64,000 bases of DNA from Stutzerimonas stutzeri (GCA_901420285.1 CABDVE010000001.1:434001-498000); one strand, 5' to 3'; shown: positions 1 to 9,060, counted from the first letter of the stretch. Program-made: numbers and translations. The notes: generated by a model not told the origin, from the sequence alone.

Positions 1-1
1 C

Positions 2-481
2 GTACAACAGCGTTTCTTAAAATCTCTTGCCGCTCCGATTACTCTGCAAGGACAATTTACCTTAGTGGCGAAAAAAGGCCTGCTCTGGCAATTAGAAAAA
101 CCCTTTGCCAACCAACTGCGTGTTAAACCGGATGGCATCACGCAATGGAATGGCAAGCAATGGACGGGCAATCAAAAACCGGGGCAAAGCGAGCAAATTG
201 GTTTATTCTTGGGGTTGTTGTCCGGCAATATCGATGGGTTGAAATCTCAATTTGACATGAAATTATCGGGCAATGCACAAAATTGGAAATTGATGCTCAC
301 ACCGAACAGTTTATTGATGAAGCAAATTTTCACCTCTATCGAAATTGAAGGCGACCAAACCGCCAAACGCCTACAGCTCAATGAAGTGCAAGGTGACCGC
401 ACACAAATTGATTTTCAGCAGATTCGACTAAATCAGCCGCTGTCGGCGTTTGCACAATCCGCTCTTGAATCGGCTGACTAA
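2..481 (+). CDS. LolA-like outer-membrane lipoprotein carrier (5' end outside window)
   Basis: The frame is open from the first bases of the window, so this is the C-terminal about 159 residues of a longer protein; the apparent GTG start at 65 is internal. The sequence (beta-strand rich, LKSLAAPITLQGQFTL, then RVKPDGITQWNG and a late TSIEIEGD segment) fits the LolA-type periplasmic carriers found in aryl polyene clusters, which are thought to move lipid-like pigment or lipoprotein to the outer membrane. It ends 6 bases before the MMPL exporter, so the two are co-transcribed. The family call comes from pattern and context; the signal peptide lies outside the window. Confidence 0.75.
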   Translation, partial: VQQRFLKSLAAPITLQGQFTLVAKKGLLWQLEKPFANQLRVKPDGITQWNGKQWTGNQKPGQSEQIGLFLGLLSGNIDGLKSQFDMKLSGNAQNWKLMLTPNSLLMKQIFTSIEIEGDQTAKRLQLNEVQGDRTQIDFQQIRLNQPLSAFAQSALESAD

Positions 482-487
482 AACACC

Positions 488-2785
488 ATGAAAAAAACGA
501 TCGCGTTTTTCCCCGCTTATCAAACTTGGGGTTACGTCCTCTTTCTGGTATTCACCGTTGCGCTGTTAGCTGGTTTTTTGCACCAAGGCGAATGGTTGCA
601 AACGGACTTACGCACGTTATTGCCTTCCCGGCAAGGCGTCAATGCGGTGCTCATTGAGGCAGACAAACGGCAAGAACAGCAATTAAATCGCCAACTGATC
701 GCATTAGTCGGTCATACTGACCCTGAACAAGCTTTTACGTTGGCAGAAGAAACAGCGCAAGTTTGGCAAACAAGCGGTGATTTTGCACAAGTAAATGCAC
801 ACATTCAGCCTGATTTAAATCAGCTTCGTCAAGAGATTCAGCAATTGGCTTGGGCGACTTTGCCCGAACACATTCAAGAACAATTGTTGCGACGTCCCGC
901 CGAGTATTTTCAACACTATGCACAGCAATTAGCCAACCCTTTTGAACAGACCAATTTATTGCCTTTGGAACAAGATTGGTTGGGCTTCGGGCGCTTTGCA
1001 ATAAACCGTGCACAAATCGGGCGGCTTCAATGGAATGCGACAAACGGGATGTTGTCGGTAACACAAGACGGGCTCACTTGGGTTCTGTTGCGCGGCGAAT
1101 TAAATGCGCAAACTTGGCTTAATCCCGCGGCTAAATTAACTACATTGTTGGCGCAAAATCGTCGCCAATTGGAAGCCCGAGAAGCGCACTTTCTTGTGGC
1201 CGGCAATGCATTATTTGCCGCTGACGCCAAACAAAAAGCAGAGCGCGAAAGCACATTAATGAGCCTGTCGGGCATTAGTTTGACGCTATTGCTCTTGTGG
1301 AGCGTTTTTCGTACTTGGCGGATTTTGTGGTTGTTTTTGCCGATCGTCGTCGGAATGGCAGCGGGCATCGCCGCTACATTATTGGTATTTCGGCATATTC
1401 ATATTCTGACGATTGTAGTTGGTACCAGTTTGGTCGGGGTGTTGATTGACTTTCCGTTGCATTGGTTCGCCGGCTCGTTATTTAGAGCGAACTGGCAAGC
1501 ACGCCCCGCCATGGCAAAATTGCGTTTTACTTTTACCATGAGTTTATTGGTGACATTGCTCGGTTATGGTTTACTGGCATTTACCGACTTACCGGTGTTA
1601 AAACAAACGGCGCTATTTTCTGCAGTAGCATTAATCGCCGCCGTGTGGACTACACAACTTCTTCTGCCGTTTTTAATCGGCTCTTATCAAGTCGCGAATC
1701 GGTTGGTAGATCGCAAAGGTTACAACAAGGTGCGCGCAATATTTGAAAAATTTGCGGCGTTTCAAGGTAATCGCGGGTTTGCCGTTTTATTGCTTTGTTT
1801 TACGGCAGTCGGGATTTATCGTTCACAATGGCAGGATGATATTCGCTCGTGGGTTTCTATGCCGAAAACGATGTTGGAGGAAATGCGCCAAATTGGCCAA
1901 CTGACAGGCTTTGACTGGGGCGCGCAAGCGTTTTTAATTTGTGCCGAAAATGATGACGAGTTATTGGAAAAGAGCACCGCATTGGCGGCGGATTTGACCG
2001 CGCGAGGCGTGAATATTCAAGCGTTAAGTGAATGGTTTGTCGCTCCACAACGGCAACAAACGCTTGCCCGCCAAATTTCGGCGACGATTCGGCCGGCGGA
2101 TTATGCACCGTTAACCGAATTGGGCATTCCGCAACATGCCGTCGTAGAGAGTTTACGTATGTTGGCAGAACAACCGCCGCTTAGTTTGCAAGCAGCATTA
2201 TCCACAACATTGGGGCAGGCTTGGCGGCCTTATTATTTAGGTCGGTTGAACGAAACGCAGGTTGCCGGCTTGGTCAAAGTAAAAGAGGCAGACGGCGCGG
2301 AAATGGCAAAATTGGCAAATCAGCAAGATATTTTCTGGCTTGATAAACGCGCGTCACTCAACCACGGTTTCCAAATGACTCGTAATCAAGCGGCGTGGTT
2401 AAAAGTACTGTCTTTTGTATTGGCGGCATTGCTGTTGCGTAAATGGTTTAACGGCAAAACGACTTTGCGTTTATTGCTCGTACCTTGTGTCGCGATTGTG
2501 CTGACGGTTGCGCTGTGCGGTTGGATTGGTTTACCAATCGGCTTGTTTTCGATGTTCGGCTTATTGTTGGTTTCCGCTATCGGTATCGACTATGCGGTGT
2601 ATATGCAAACGGTACGGGCAGCGCGTTTCGAAAAACAATTTACACTGTTTTTAGCGGCGACCACCACGCTGATTTCCTTTGCATTACTGGGTATGAGTTC
2701 GACGCCGGCAGTGGCCGGATTCGGCTTAACGGTAACTTTAGGCGTGCTACTAAGCATGTTGTGCAGCGCAAAATTTATCCGTTGA
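488..2785 (+). CDS. MMPL/RND-type exporter of the pigment cluster
   Basis: A 765-residue protein with the two-half RND/MMPL layout: one N-terminal membrane helix (about 14-33), a large periplasmic domain (about 40-250), a helix bundle (about 255-400), a second periplasmic domain (about 430-630) and a second helix bundle to the C-terminus. Both bundles carry an acidic residue in the position typical of proton-driven RND pumps (VLIDFPLHW, Asp about 321; GIDYAVYMQ, Asp about 701). In aryl polyene loci such a protein sits beside LolA and is presumed to export the lipidic product from the inner membrane. A copy of the dispersed GCACCGCATTG word lies inside the gene at 640-650. Confidence 0.88.
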   Translation: MKKTIAFFPAYQTWGYVLFLVFTVALLAGFLHQGEWLQTDLRTLLPSRQGVNAVLIEADKRQEQQLNRQLIALVGHTDPEQAFTLAEETAQVWQTSGDFAQVNAHIQPDLNQLRQEIQQLAWATLPEHIQEQLLRRPAEYFQHYAQQLANPFEQTNLLPLEQDWLGFGRFAINRAQIGRLQWNATNGMLSVTQDGLTWVLLRGELNAQTWLNPAAKLTTLLAQNRRQLEAREAHFLVAGNALFAADAKQKAERESTLMSLSGISLTLLLLWSVFRTWRILWLFLPIVVGMAAGIAATLLVFRHIHILTIVVGTSLVGVLIDFPLHWFAGSLFRANWQARPAMAKLRFTFTMSLLVTLLGYGLLAFTDLPVLKQTALFSAVALIAAVWTTQLLLPFLIGSYQVANRLVDRKGYNKVRAIFEKFAAFQGNRGFAVLLLCFTAVGIYRSQWQDDIRSWVSMPKTMLEEMRQIGQLTGFDWGAQAFLICAENDDELLEKSTALAADLTARGVNIQALSEWFVAPQRQQTLARQISATIRPADYAPLTELGIPQHAVVESLRMLAEQPPLSLQAALSTTLGQAWRPYYLGRLNETQVAGLVKVKEADGAEMAKLANQQDIFWLDKRASLNHGFQMTRNQAAWLKVLSFVLAALLLRKWFNGKTTLRLLLVPCVAIVLTVALCGWIGLPIGLFSMFGLLLVSAIGIDYAVYMQTVRAARFEKQFTLFLAATTTLISFALLGMSSTPAVAGFGLTVTLGVLLSMLCSAKFIR
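640..650 (-). repeat. GCACCGCATTG dispersed word, intragenic
   Basis: Exact core of the dispersed repeat family, inside the MMPL gene. Further exact intragenic cores in this window lie at 10822, 29199, 39567, 43565, 46177, 46318, 58614 and 60552. Confidence 0.8.
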
Positions 2786-2837
2786 TCTAGATAAGGCTAA
2801 TCGCTAGAATTCACTGCATTTTTTTCTCGGAGAAACG

Positions 2838-3317
2838 ATGAAAAAATTATTTTTGCTGTCGGCGCTAGCGCTTTGTTTAAGCGCATGTACGAGTTTCCCA
2901 ACGATCACGCAATTGCCACAACAACAAGTGGCAAGCGAGACCTTCAAAGTGGAGTGGTGGCAGAATCAAACCCTTTATCAAACCAGCTTGTTGACCGTGC
3001 AATTTATGCCGAATCAATGGCGTTGGGTGCAAACCGAGCCTTTAGGTTCGCCGCTGGCTCGATTGTTGCTTACTCCGCAAGGTTGGCAAAATGACGGTTT
3101 CGTTATGCCGAATAGCCAGGCTCAATGGCTCTTTTTGGCGCTTGCCTATGAATTTTCGCCACCGCTTCGTGCCGATCTTATTGAGGTTCAACAGACATCG
3201 CAAAATAAAATTTATCGCCGCCGAGGCGAGTGGCTGTGGACGACTCGCGCGCTTACCGAACAATGGGAAATTGTCTTAGCAGATGGCAGCGAATGGCATA
3301 TCGAGAGATTGAATTAG
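2838..3317 (+). CDS. DUF3261-type outer-membrane lipoprotein of the pigment cluster
   Basis: A 159-residue protein beginning with a lipoprotein signal peptide (MKKLFLLSALALCLSAC; lipobox LSAC, lipidated Cys at 17). The rest is beta rich (FKVEWWQNQTLYQTSLLTVQF, WRWVQTEPLGSPLARLLLTPQGW) as in DUF3261 proteins that recur between the MMPL exporter and the ketosynthase in aryl polyene clusters. Its role is not established; by analogy with LolB/LolA systems it may receive the product at the outer membrane, but this is inference. It starts after a GGAGAAACG ribosome binding site and precedes the ketosynthase by 8 bases. Confidence 0.8.
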   Translation: MKKLFLLSALALCLSACTSFPTITQLPQQQVASETFKVEWWQNQTLYQTSLLTVQFMPNQWRWVQTEPLGSPLARLLLTPQGWQNDGFVMPNSQAQWLFLALAYEFSPPLRADLIEVQQTSQNKIYRRRGEWLWTTRALTEQWEIVLADGSEWHIERLN

Positions 3318-3325
3318 AGGATTAC

Positions 3326-4546
3326 GTGCAATTATTTTTAACTAAACCCGCCATTGTTAGCAGTTTAGGCGAAGGTCTTGAGCATCACATCAAGGCGTTG
3401 CTAAATGAAGTTGAATCACCTCTTTATGCGTCGGATAAACTCTTCCGAGAAAGCGGTTTAAAAGATAAATCCGCGATGGTCGGTGAAGTGGCGTTGTCGT
3501 TGCGCCCGTTCCCCGACGATTTGCCGAGAGCGCACCGAAGCCGCAATAACCAATTGTTATGGCATAGTCTGGTGCAAATTGAGGACCGCATTGAACGGGC
3601 GATTCGACGCTTCGGTAAACAACGGGTGGCAGTGGTGATTGGCACTTCCACTACCGGGGTGGATGAAAACTTGCCGGTATTTCAATATGCCGCACGACAC
3701 AATGATTGGTCGGGCGTTCCGTTTAATCAGCAACAACAATACTTTTCCGCCGCTGCGGATTTCATCGCGTATCAATACGGTTTATCGGGCATTTGCTACG
3801 GCATTTCCACTGCTTGCACTTCGGGTGCTAAAGCCTTAATCAGCGCCGCACGGTTATTGAAGGCAAATTTGTGCGACGCGGTGATTTGTGGCGGTGTAGA
3901 TACGCTTTCTTTACTCACGTTGGTCGGTTTTCATTCGCTGTCCGTGTTATCGACGCAACCAACCAACCCGTTCTCCGCCAATCGCAACGGCATTAATTTA
4001 GGCGAAGGCGCCGCTGTTTTCGTGATGAGCAGAGAAGCCTTGGATGAATCTTCTGTTGCGTTGTTGGGGTACGGCACCAGCAGCGATGCCTATCATATGT
4101 CGTCGCCGCATCCGGCGGGCGAAGGTGCGATCTCGGCTTTTAGCACTGCATTGAAATCAGCCAAACTGACCGCCGACCAAATTGGCTGGATTAATTTGCA
4201 CGGTACCGGCACTTTCCATAACGACCAAATGGAAGCCATCGCAGTAAAACATATTTTCGGTTCGCAAACGCCTTGTAGTACGACCAAACCTTATACCGGA
4301 CACACCTTGGGGGCGGCTGGAGCGATTGAGGCAGCGATTTTATGGGGGGTAATTGCTCCGCAAACCAATCCGTCAGGCAAATTACCTGCTCAACGCTGGG
4401 ACAATCAAGCTGATGAGATTACCGCGCAAATTCATTTAACGAGTCGAAACGATTACTGGCCGTACGAGCACCGCATTGGCGCTAGCAGTTCTTTTGCTTT
4501 TGGCGGCAATAATACGGTACTGATTTTAGGAGAAGCCGATGATTGA
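3326..4546 (+). CDS. beta-ketoacyl-ACP synthase (FabF-like) of the APE pathway
   Basis: About 406 residues from a GTG start at 3326, preceded by AGAGG; the same frame extends upstream to 3230, but that would overlap most of the end of the lipoprotein gene and adds unrelated residues. The condensing-enzyme triad is visible: Cys about 164 in STACTSGAKAL, His in NLHGTGTFHNDQ and His in KPYTGHTLGAAGA. It should catalyse decarboxylative condensation of malonyl-ACP onto the growing polyene chain. The next gene starts 8 bases before its stop, so translation is probably coupled. A catalytic Cys identifies it as a working ketosynthase rather than a chain-length factor. Confidence 0.88.
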   Translation: MQLFLTKPAIVSSLGEGLEHHIKALLNEVESPLYASDKLFRESGLKDKSAMVGEVALSLRPFPDDLPRAHRSRNNQLLWHSLVQIEDRIERAIRRFGKQRVAVVIGTSTTGVDENLPVFQYAARHNDWSGVPFNQQQQYFSAAADFIAYQYGLSGICYGISTACTSGAKALISAARLLKANLCDAVICGGVDTLSLLTLVGFHSLSVLSTQPTNPFSANRNGINLGEGAAVFVMSREALDESSVALLGYGTSSDAYHMSSPHPAGEGAISAFSTALKSAKLTADQIGWINLHGTGTFHNDQMEAIAVKHIFGSQTPCSTTKPYTGHTLGAAGAIEAAILWGVIAPQTNPSGKLPAQRWDNQADEITAQIHLTSRNDYWPYEHRIGASSSFAFGGNNTVLILGEADD

Positions 4547-4997
4547 TTTAACTTGTCCAATAACCGAAGCCGCCGCGTTGATTCCGCATAGTGGAGAAAT
4601 GGTGTTGTTAGACGCGATCACGGAAGTTGATGGCGAACATTTGATTGCCGAAACTTATCTGCGCGCTGATAATTTATTGGTCCGTAACGGGCAACTTTCC
4701 ACCTTTATGGGCGCGGAAATTCTCGCGCAAGGCATTGCTGCCTGGGCGGGTTATCAATGCGTGCGGGCCGGCAAGCCAATTGGCTTGGGTTATTGGCTTG
4801 GTTCGCGTCGTTTAACGCAACATCAGCCGTTTATTCCGGTTGGCACAGCATTACGAATTCGCGTGAAATTATCCATTGAAGACGCTTCCGGATTCGGCGT
4901 GTTTGATTGTGAACTGGTCGAAGCCGAAAGCGGTAACGTGCTGTTAGACGGTGCATTAAATGTATTTCGTCCTCGGCATAGCGAAGAACAAGCGTAA
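4539..4997 (+). CDS. 3-hydroxyacyl-ACP dehydratase (hotdog fold, ApeP/FabZ-like)
   Basis: A 152-residue hotdog-fold protein. The N-terminal LIPHSGEMVLLDAI (His about 17) is the dehydratase active-site segment seen in FabA/FabZ relatives of aryl polyene clusters, and MGAEILAQGIAAWAGY forms the long central helix. It should remove water from the 3-hydroxyacyl-ACP made by the neighbouring ketoreductase, giving one conjugated double bond per cycle. It overlaps the ketosynthase by 8 bases and is followed 36 bases later by the reductase, giving a complete KS-DH-KR set without an enoyl reductase, as expected for a polyene. Confidence 0.85.
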   Translation: MIDLTCPITEAAALIPHSGEMVLLDAITEVDGEHLIAETYLRADNLLVRNGQLSTFMGAEILAQGIAAWAGYQCVRAGKPIGLGYWLGSRRLTQHQPFIPVGTALRIRVKLSIEDASGFGVFDCELVEAESGNVLLDGALNVFRPRHSEEQA

Positions 4998-5033
4998 ATT
5001 TGACGGCACTTTTTAGAAAATTTGAGAAAGAAG

Positions 5034-5762
5034 ATGAAGCAAACCATTTTAATTACAGGTTCCAGCCGAGGTATCGGCAAAGCCATTGCCTTACGTTTGG
5101 CACAAGCGGGATTTGATATTGTGGTGCATTGTCGCAACCGCGCGGTAGAAGCGGAAGCGGTGGCTCAGGCGGTACGCGAACTAGGGCAAAATGCCCGCGT
5201 GTTGCAGTTTGATGTAAGTAATCGCGTCGAGGCGGCGGAAAAACTGATTGCCGATGTGGAAGCCAACGGCGCGTATTACGGTGTGGTGCTAAATGCCGGT
5301 CTAACCCGCGATAACGCCTTTCCGGCGTTAACGGATGAGGATTGGGACAAGGTACTGCGGACCAATCTGGATGGTTTTTATAATGTGTTACACCCGATTA
5401 TGATGCCGATGATTCGTCGTCGCAAAGCGGGACGCATTGTGTGTATTACCTCCGTATCGGGCTTAATCGGCAATCGCGGTCAAGTCAATTACAGTGCCTC
5501 CAAAGCGGGTATTATCGGCGCCGCGAAAGCGCTGGCGGTGGAATTGGCGAAGCGTAAAATCACCGTTAATTGTGTGGCACCCGGCTTAATTGACACGGAT
5601 ATTCTGGATGAAAATGTACCTATTGATGAAATTCTGAAAATGATTCCCGCCGGGCGTATGGGCGATCCGGAAGAAGTGGCGCACGCCGTGAATTTTCTGA
5701 TGGATGAAAAAGCCGCATATATTACCCGCCAAGTGATCGCCGTAAACGGCGGTTTGTGTTAA
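5034..5762 (+). CDS. 3-oxoacyl-ACP reductase (FabG-like, SDR)
   Basis: About 242 residues from the ATG at 5034 (a TTG at 5022 in frame is less likely because the AAAGAAG purine tract then serves as ribosome site). Classical short-chain dehydrogenase: nucleotide motif TGSSRGIG (9-16), NAG at 87-89, catalytic Ser about 140 in ITSVSG, Tyr 153 and Lys 157 in YSASK. It reduces the 3-ketoacyl-ACP with NADPH between condensation and dehydration. Located inside the pigment operon and not next to acpP or fabD, so it is the pathway-specific paralogue and not the housekeeping FabG. Confidence 0.88.
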   Translation: MKQTILITGSSRGIGKAIALRLAQAGFDIVVHCRNRAVEAEAVAQAVRELGQNARVLQFDVSNRVEAAEKLIADVEANGAYYGVVLNAGLTRDNAFPALTDEDWDKVLRTNLDGFYNVLHPIMMPMIRRRKAGRIVCITSVSGLIGNRGQVNYSASKAGIIGAAKALAVELAKRKITVNCVAPGLIDTDILDENVPIDEILKMIPAGRMGDPEEVAHAVNFLMDEKAAYITRQVIAVNGGLC

Positions 5763-5784
5763 ATAAGCAAAGAGACGAATTAAC

Positions 5785-7029
5785 ATGAAACGAGTTGTGA
5801 TCACCGGCATCGGTGCAGTGACTGCCTTCGGTAAAGAATGGCGGGACATCCAAGCGGCTTTTCGACGTAAGCAAAACGCCGTGCAGACCAAAGCAGATTG
5901 GGCGACGTGCTATCCTGAGCTGGAAGCCCGTTTAGGCGCGGAAATTTTCGATTATCAGCCGCCGGCACATTGGAATCGTAAACAATTACGCAGCCTCGGG
6001 CGGGTGTCGCAATTTGCCGTGGAAGCCGCTGAACGCGCGTTAGCCGATGCCGGTTTATTGGATGAAAATGGTGAAATTTCAGCTTATTTGAAAGATGGTC
6101 GAATGGGCGTTGCCTGTGGTTCTTCCACCGGTTCCACCAACGATATTAAAGATGCCGCCGAACTACTGATGACCGGTAAATCCGACGGCTTTAACGCCAA
6201 CACCTATGTGCGCATGATGCCACACACCGCCGCCGCCAATATTGGTATTTTCTTTGGTTTAACAGGGCGCATTATTCCTACTTCCAGCGCCTGTTCTTCC
6301 GGCAGTCAAGGCATCGGTTATGCTTACGAATCGATTAAATACGGCTTAATTCCGATGATGCTTGCCGGTGGTGCCGAGGAATTTTGTCCGTCGGAAGTGT
6401 ATGTGTTTGATTCTCTTTATGCGGCAAGTCGTAATGTCAATCAGCCAAAACAAACCCCGCGTCCTTACGACAGAGATCGTGATGGTTTGGTGATCGGCGA
6501 AGGTGCCGGAATTTTCGTGTTGGAAGAACTGGAACATGCCCTCGCGCGCAATGCCAATATTATCGCGGAAGTGGTGGGCTATGGTGCCAACAGTGACGGC
6601 GCGCATGTTACTCGCCCGCAAAAGGACACTATGCAACGTTGCATGGAATTGGCGTTAAAAGATGCGAATTTATCGCCGCAAAAAATTGGTTATGTGAACG
6701 GACATGGCACGGCGACGGAGCAAGGCGATATTGCGGAAACCCTCGCTACCGAAGCGGTGTTCGGCAAGATTCCGTTAAGTTCGCAAAAAAGTTATTTAGG
6801 CCATACGCTCGGAGCATGCGGTGCATTGGAATCCTGGTTTTCTATCGAAATGATGCGTGACGGTTGGTTTGCACCGACCATTAATCTGGATAACATTGAC
6901 GAACGTTGCGGTAAACTGGACTACATCCAAGGCGACGGACGCCATATTGACACGGATTATGTGATGAATAATAACTTTGCCTTCGGTGGCGTGAATACTT
7001 CGTTGATTTTTAAGCGTTGGCAGGGATAA
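5785..7029 (+). CDS. beta-ketoacyl-ACP synthase II-type (ApeR-like)
   Basis: A 414-residue FabF-type condensing enzyme starting MKRVVITGIGAVTAFG. Catalytic Cys 170 is in PTSSACSSGSQG, with the His residues in NGHGTATEQGD and KSYLGHTLGACGA. It is the last gene of the plus half-cluster; 87 bases downstream a perfect inverted repeat made of the GCACCGCATTG word probably terminates transcription. Two full-length KAS II-type enzymes plus a short one on the other strand match the set seen in aryl polyene loci, where one pairs with a catalytically dead chain-length partner. Which one pairs with which cannot be read from the sequence. Confidence 0.88.
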   Translation: MKRVVITGIGAVTAFGKEWRDIQAAFRRKQNAVQTKADWATCYPELEARLGAEIFDYQPPAHWNRKQLRSLGRVSQFAVEAAERALADAGLLDENGEISAYLKDGRMGVACGSSTGSTNDIKDAAELLMTGKSDGFNANTYVRMMPHTAAANIGIFFGLTGRIIPTSSACSSGSQGIGYAYESIKYGLIPMMLAGGAEEFCPSEVYVFDSLYAASRNVNQPKQTPRPYDRDRDGLVIGEGAGIFVLEELEHALARNANIIAEVVGYGANSDGAHVTRPQKDTMQRCMELALKDANLSPQKIGYVNGHGTATEQGDIAETLATEAVFGKIPLSSQKSYLGHTLGACGALESWFSIEMMRDGWFAPTINLDNIDERCGKLDYIQGDGRHIDTDYVMNNNFAFGGVNTSLIFKRWQG

Positions 7030-7116
7030 AAATAAAATCGGCGGCAGGACGCGGAAATTAGGTTTGCTGACCTCGAGCCATGCGTAATTTCAACCGGGTT
7101 TACCGTTCGTTCATCA

Positions 7117-7159
7117 AAAACAGCACCGCATTGAAGCCATTTCAATGCGGTGCTGTTTT
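7117..7159. terminator. Bidirectional hairpin built from two GCACCGCATTG words
   Basis: A perfect 19-base inverted repeat with a 5-base loop (left arm 7117-7135, right arm 7141-7159). Both arms end in A or T runs, so on either strand the transcript has a GC-containing stem followed by U4. It sits between the two converging halves of the pigment locus and probably terminates both. Confidence 0.75.
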
Positions 7160-7196
7160 GGACTTTCAATAATTGGTTCAAGCCAAGCGTTTCGTG

Positions 7197-7787
7197 TTAA
7201 ACAAATGTCGGATTTAATACAATAGATAAAAAATCCATCTCTTGCGTATTGTCAATATTCGGCAGATTATTCAACTTTTCGAGCGCACCTTCTGCGTCCT
7301 TCGACACTATCCAAAAGCACGCCCCTTCTTGTTGTCCGTTGTCGTTCTCCAACACCCAACCGACCAGCGCGGATGGCATCTCTTGCTGTTCCAGATCCAG
7401 CAACGCCAACCGTAACGGTTGCCAAATGGTTTGCTGATTTACCGCCAAAAACAGCGAATTGCCATGAATTTGCAAGGTTTGCGCCAGTTGAAAGGTCGCC
7501 GCGTTATTGATATTCGCCATAAAATCCAACGGGCTTGGCAGGTTTTGTGCCGTGAGTTGGTGGAACATTTTGTCGAATTTACCGGGTGAATTAAACGGTG
7601 AGCCGAGATAAATACCGCTTTTCTCCGTTAAATAAGGCTTGAGCGGTAATGCACCTAGAAGAGCAAGTTGAGTGAAGTGGCTTAAACGACGGGCATCAAC
7701 GCCATGTGCTTTGAGTTGTTGGCGCAAGGTTTTGTCGTCCATATCGTTGCTGATGAACTGATGGATTTGTCGGATAAAGTAGGTCAT
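7197..7787 (-). CDS. Degenerate ketosynthase-like protein (possible chain-length partner)
   Basis: A 196-residue protein resembling only the N-terminal half of a ketosynthase (ketoacyl-synt_2 type): GIYLGSPFNSPGKF, PSPLDFMANINNAATFQLA and a segment GNSLFLAVNQQTIWQPL, where active enzymes would carry the catalytic Cys. No Cys/His/His triad is present, so it cannot condense by itself. In aryl polyene clusters such proteins pair with an active ketosynthase; here it is translationally coupled to one (ATGA overlap at 7784-7787). It is the last gene of the minus half-cluster. Confidence 0.7.
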   Translation of the reverse strand: MTYFIRQIHQFISNDMDDKTLRQQLKAHGVDARRLSHFTQLALLGALPLKPYLTEKSGIYLGSPFNSPGKFDKMFHQLTAQNLPSPLDFMANINNAATFQLAQTLQIHGNSLFLAVNQQTIWQPLRLALLDLEQQEMPSALVGWVLENDNGQQEGACFWIVSKDAEGALEKLNNLPNIDNTQEMDFLSIVLNPTFV

Positions 7788-8770
7788 TTGTTTACCTTAA
7801 GCACCCAAGCTATGTTGCTTCCACCGAAACCTAAAAAATAATTTAAAAAACGACCGCACTTTTGCGGTTCGCTTTTCAATTGATTGAATAAAATGGCGCT
7901 TTCAAGCGCCCCACTTGCGCCAAGGGTGTGTCCCGTTTGGGTTTTTATGGAAAGCCATTGCGCATGTGGGAAAATTTCTTGTAAAACCCGTAGCTCCATT
8001 TCATCGCTGTTGCCGCCAACGCCATGGACTTTCACGCCGTCAATGTCGGCCGGCGTGAAGTTGGCATTATTGAGGCAGGCATTAATCAGGTTACGCAATG
8101 CCGATTCACTGCTGTTGGTGAGATTTTCGTTATCGGTTAGCGTCGTTACGCCCACTATTTCGCAGGGCAATTGTGGGTTCGGTTGAGTAGATAACGCTAC
8201 ACAGCCGATGCCTTCGCCTAACACAATGCCCGTTGGGTTCGTGAGCGGCGAATATTGCGCTTCCTGTGATAACAAATTCATCGCCTGAAAATGCTCGAAC
8301 GTCAGACGATTAAACATCTCAAAGCCGATAACCAAGGCTTTTTCATACATGCCGCTTTTCAGCATTTTATAGGCATACCCCATCGCCTGTGCGGAGGAGG
8401 TACAAGAGGTGGCGAAACTGAACACCTCCGTTTGATAACGGGCATGTAAATCCTCGGCGATCACTGTCAGGCTATGTTCTTTCGGCAACGGGAGATTGTG
8501 CGCCAGACGGGCTTCGCAATCGCTGATAACATAAGCGGTGGAACCGAGCAGAATGGGAATATGCTTCAACTCGTTTTTATTCCAGCCCGCCTGCTGTAAA
8601 GTGCGGTTGATTTCCAAGTCAAAATACGCATAAAGCTGTTCAAGGGAAAGCAAAGGTTCATCAAAAGCATTGAAGTACGGAAAACGGAGCGGTTGCCCTA
8701 ACATATTGGAGGCGCGCTGCCCTAAACTATCGGCAAACTTGGCGGAGGCAGCGTTGAGATAAATATTCAT
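7784..8770 (-). CDS. Short beta-ketoacyl synthase of the pigment cluster
   Basis: A 328-residue condensing enzyme, shorter than the usual 400 or so. The triad is complete: Cys 123 in FATSCTSSAQAMG, His in KVHGVGGNSDEME and His in TQTGHTLGASGALES. The HGVGG variant replaces the common HGTGT. Start and stop both overlap the neighbours by a few bases, linking ACP, this enzyme and its probable chain-length partner into one translational unit. A canonical uptake core (7853-7861) lies within the 3' part. Confidence 0.82.
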   Translation of the reverse strand: MNIYLNAASAKFADSLGQRASNMLGQPLRFPYFNAFDEPLLSLEQLYAYFDLEINRTLQQAGWNKNELKHIPILLGSTAYVISDCEARLAHNLPLPKEHSLTVIAEDLHARYQTEVFSFATSCTSSAQAMGYAYKMLKSGMYEKALVIGFEMFNRLTFEHFQAMNLLSQEAQYSPLTNPTGIVLGEGIGCVALSTQPNPQLPCEIVGVTTLTDNENLTNSSESALRNLINACLNNANFTPADIDGVKVHGVGGNSDEMELRVLQEIFPHAQWLSIKTQTGHTLGASGALESAILFNQLKSEPQKCGRFLNYFLGFGGSNIAWVLKVNK

Positions 8771-9060
8771 CAGACTTTTTGGTGCTGTTCGCGGATAAAG
8801 GCGGCAAGATCGCGCACGTTCATCATGTGTTTACGCACCATGCGATCGCCCTGCAAACGCACGCCGAAATGGGCTTGCAACGCCACGACAACCTGCAAAG
8901 CATCTAAAGAATCTAACTGAATGCGGCTTTGTTCGCCAAATAACGGTTCTTCGTCGCTGATTTCTGTCGGGTCAAATTCGTCTTTTTCCGTTTCTTGGAT
9001 AATCAGTTTTTTGAGTTCCTGTTCTAATGCCGGATGCTCCAGCGTGAAAAGATAAGCCAT
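8770..9060 (-). CDS. Acyl carrier protein
   Basis: A 96-residue acidic protein with the phosphopantetheine attachment motif LDSLDALQV (Ser 51). It would carry the growing chain for the adjacent ketosynthase. It is longer at the N-terminus than housekeeping AcpP and overlaps both neighbours by 1 base, so it is dedicated to this pathway. Confidence 0.88.
   Translation of the reverse strand: MAYLFTLEHPALEQELKKLIIQETEKDEFDPTEISDEEPLFGEQSRIQLDSLDALQVVVALQAHFGVRLQGDRMVRKHMMNVRDLAAFIREQHQKV

Noticed and set aside
3230-3325. Longer ketosynthase frame starting at 3230
   Set aside because: It lies over the end of the lipoprotein gene and adds residues unlike any ketosynthase N-terminus; GTG at 3326 has a ribosome site.
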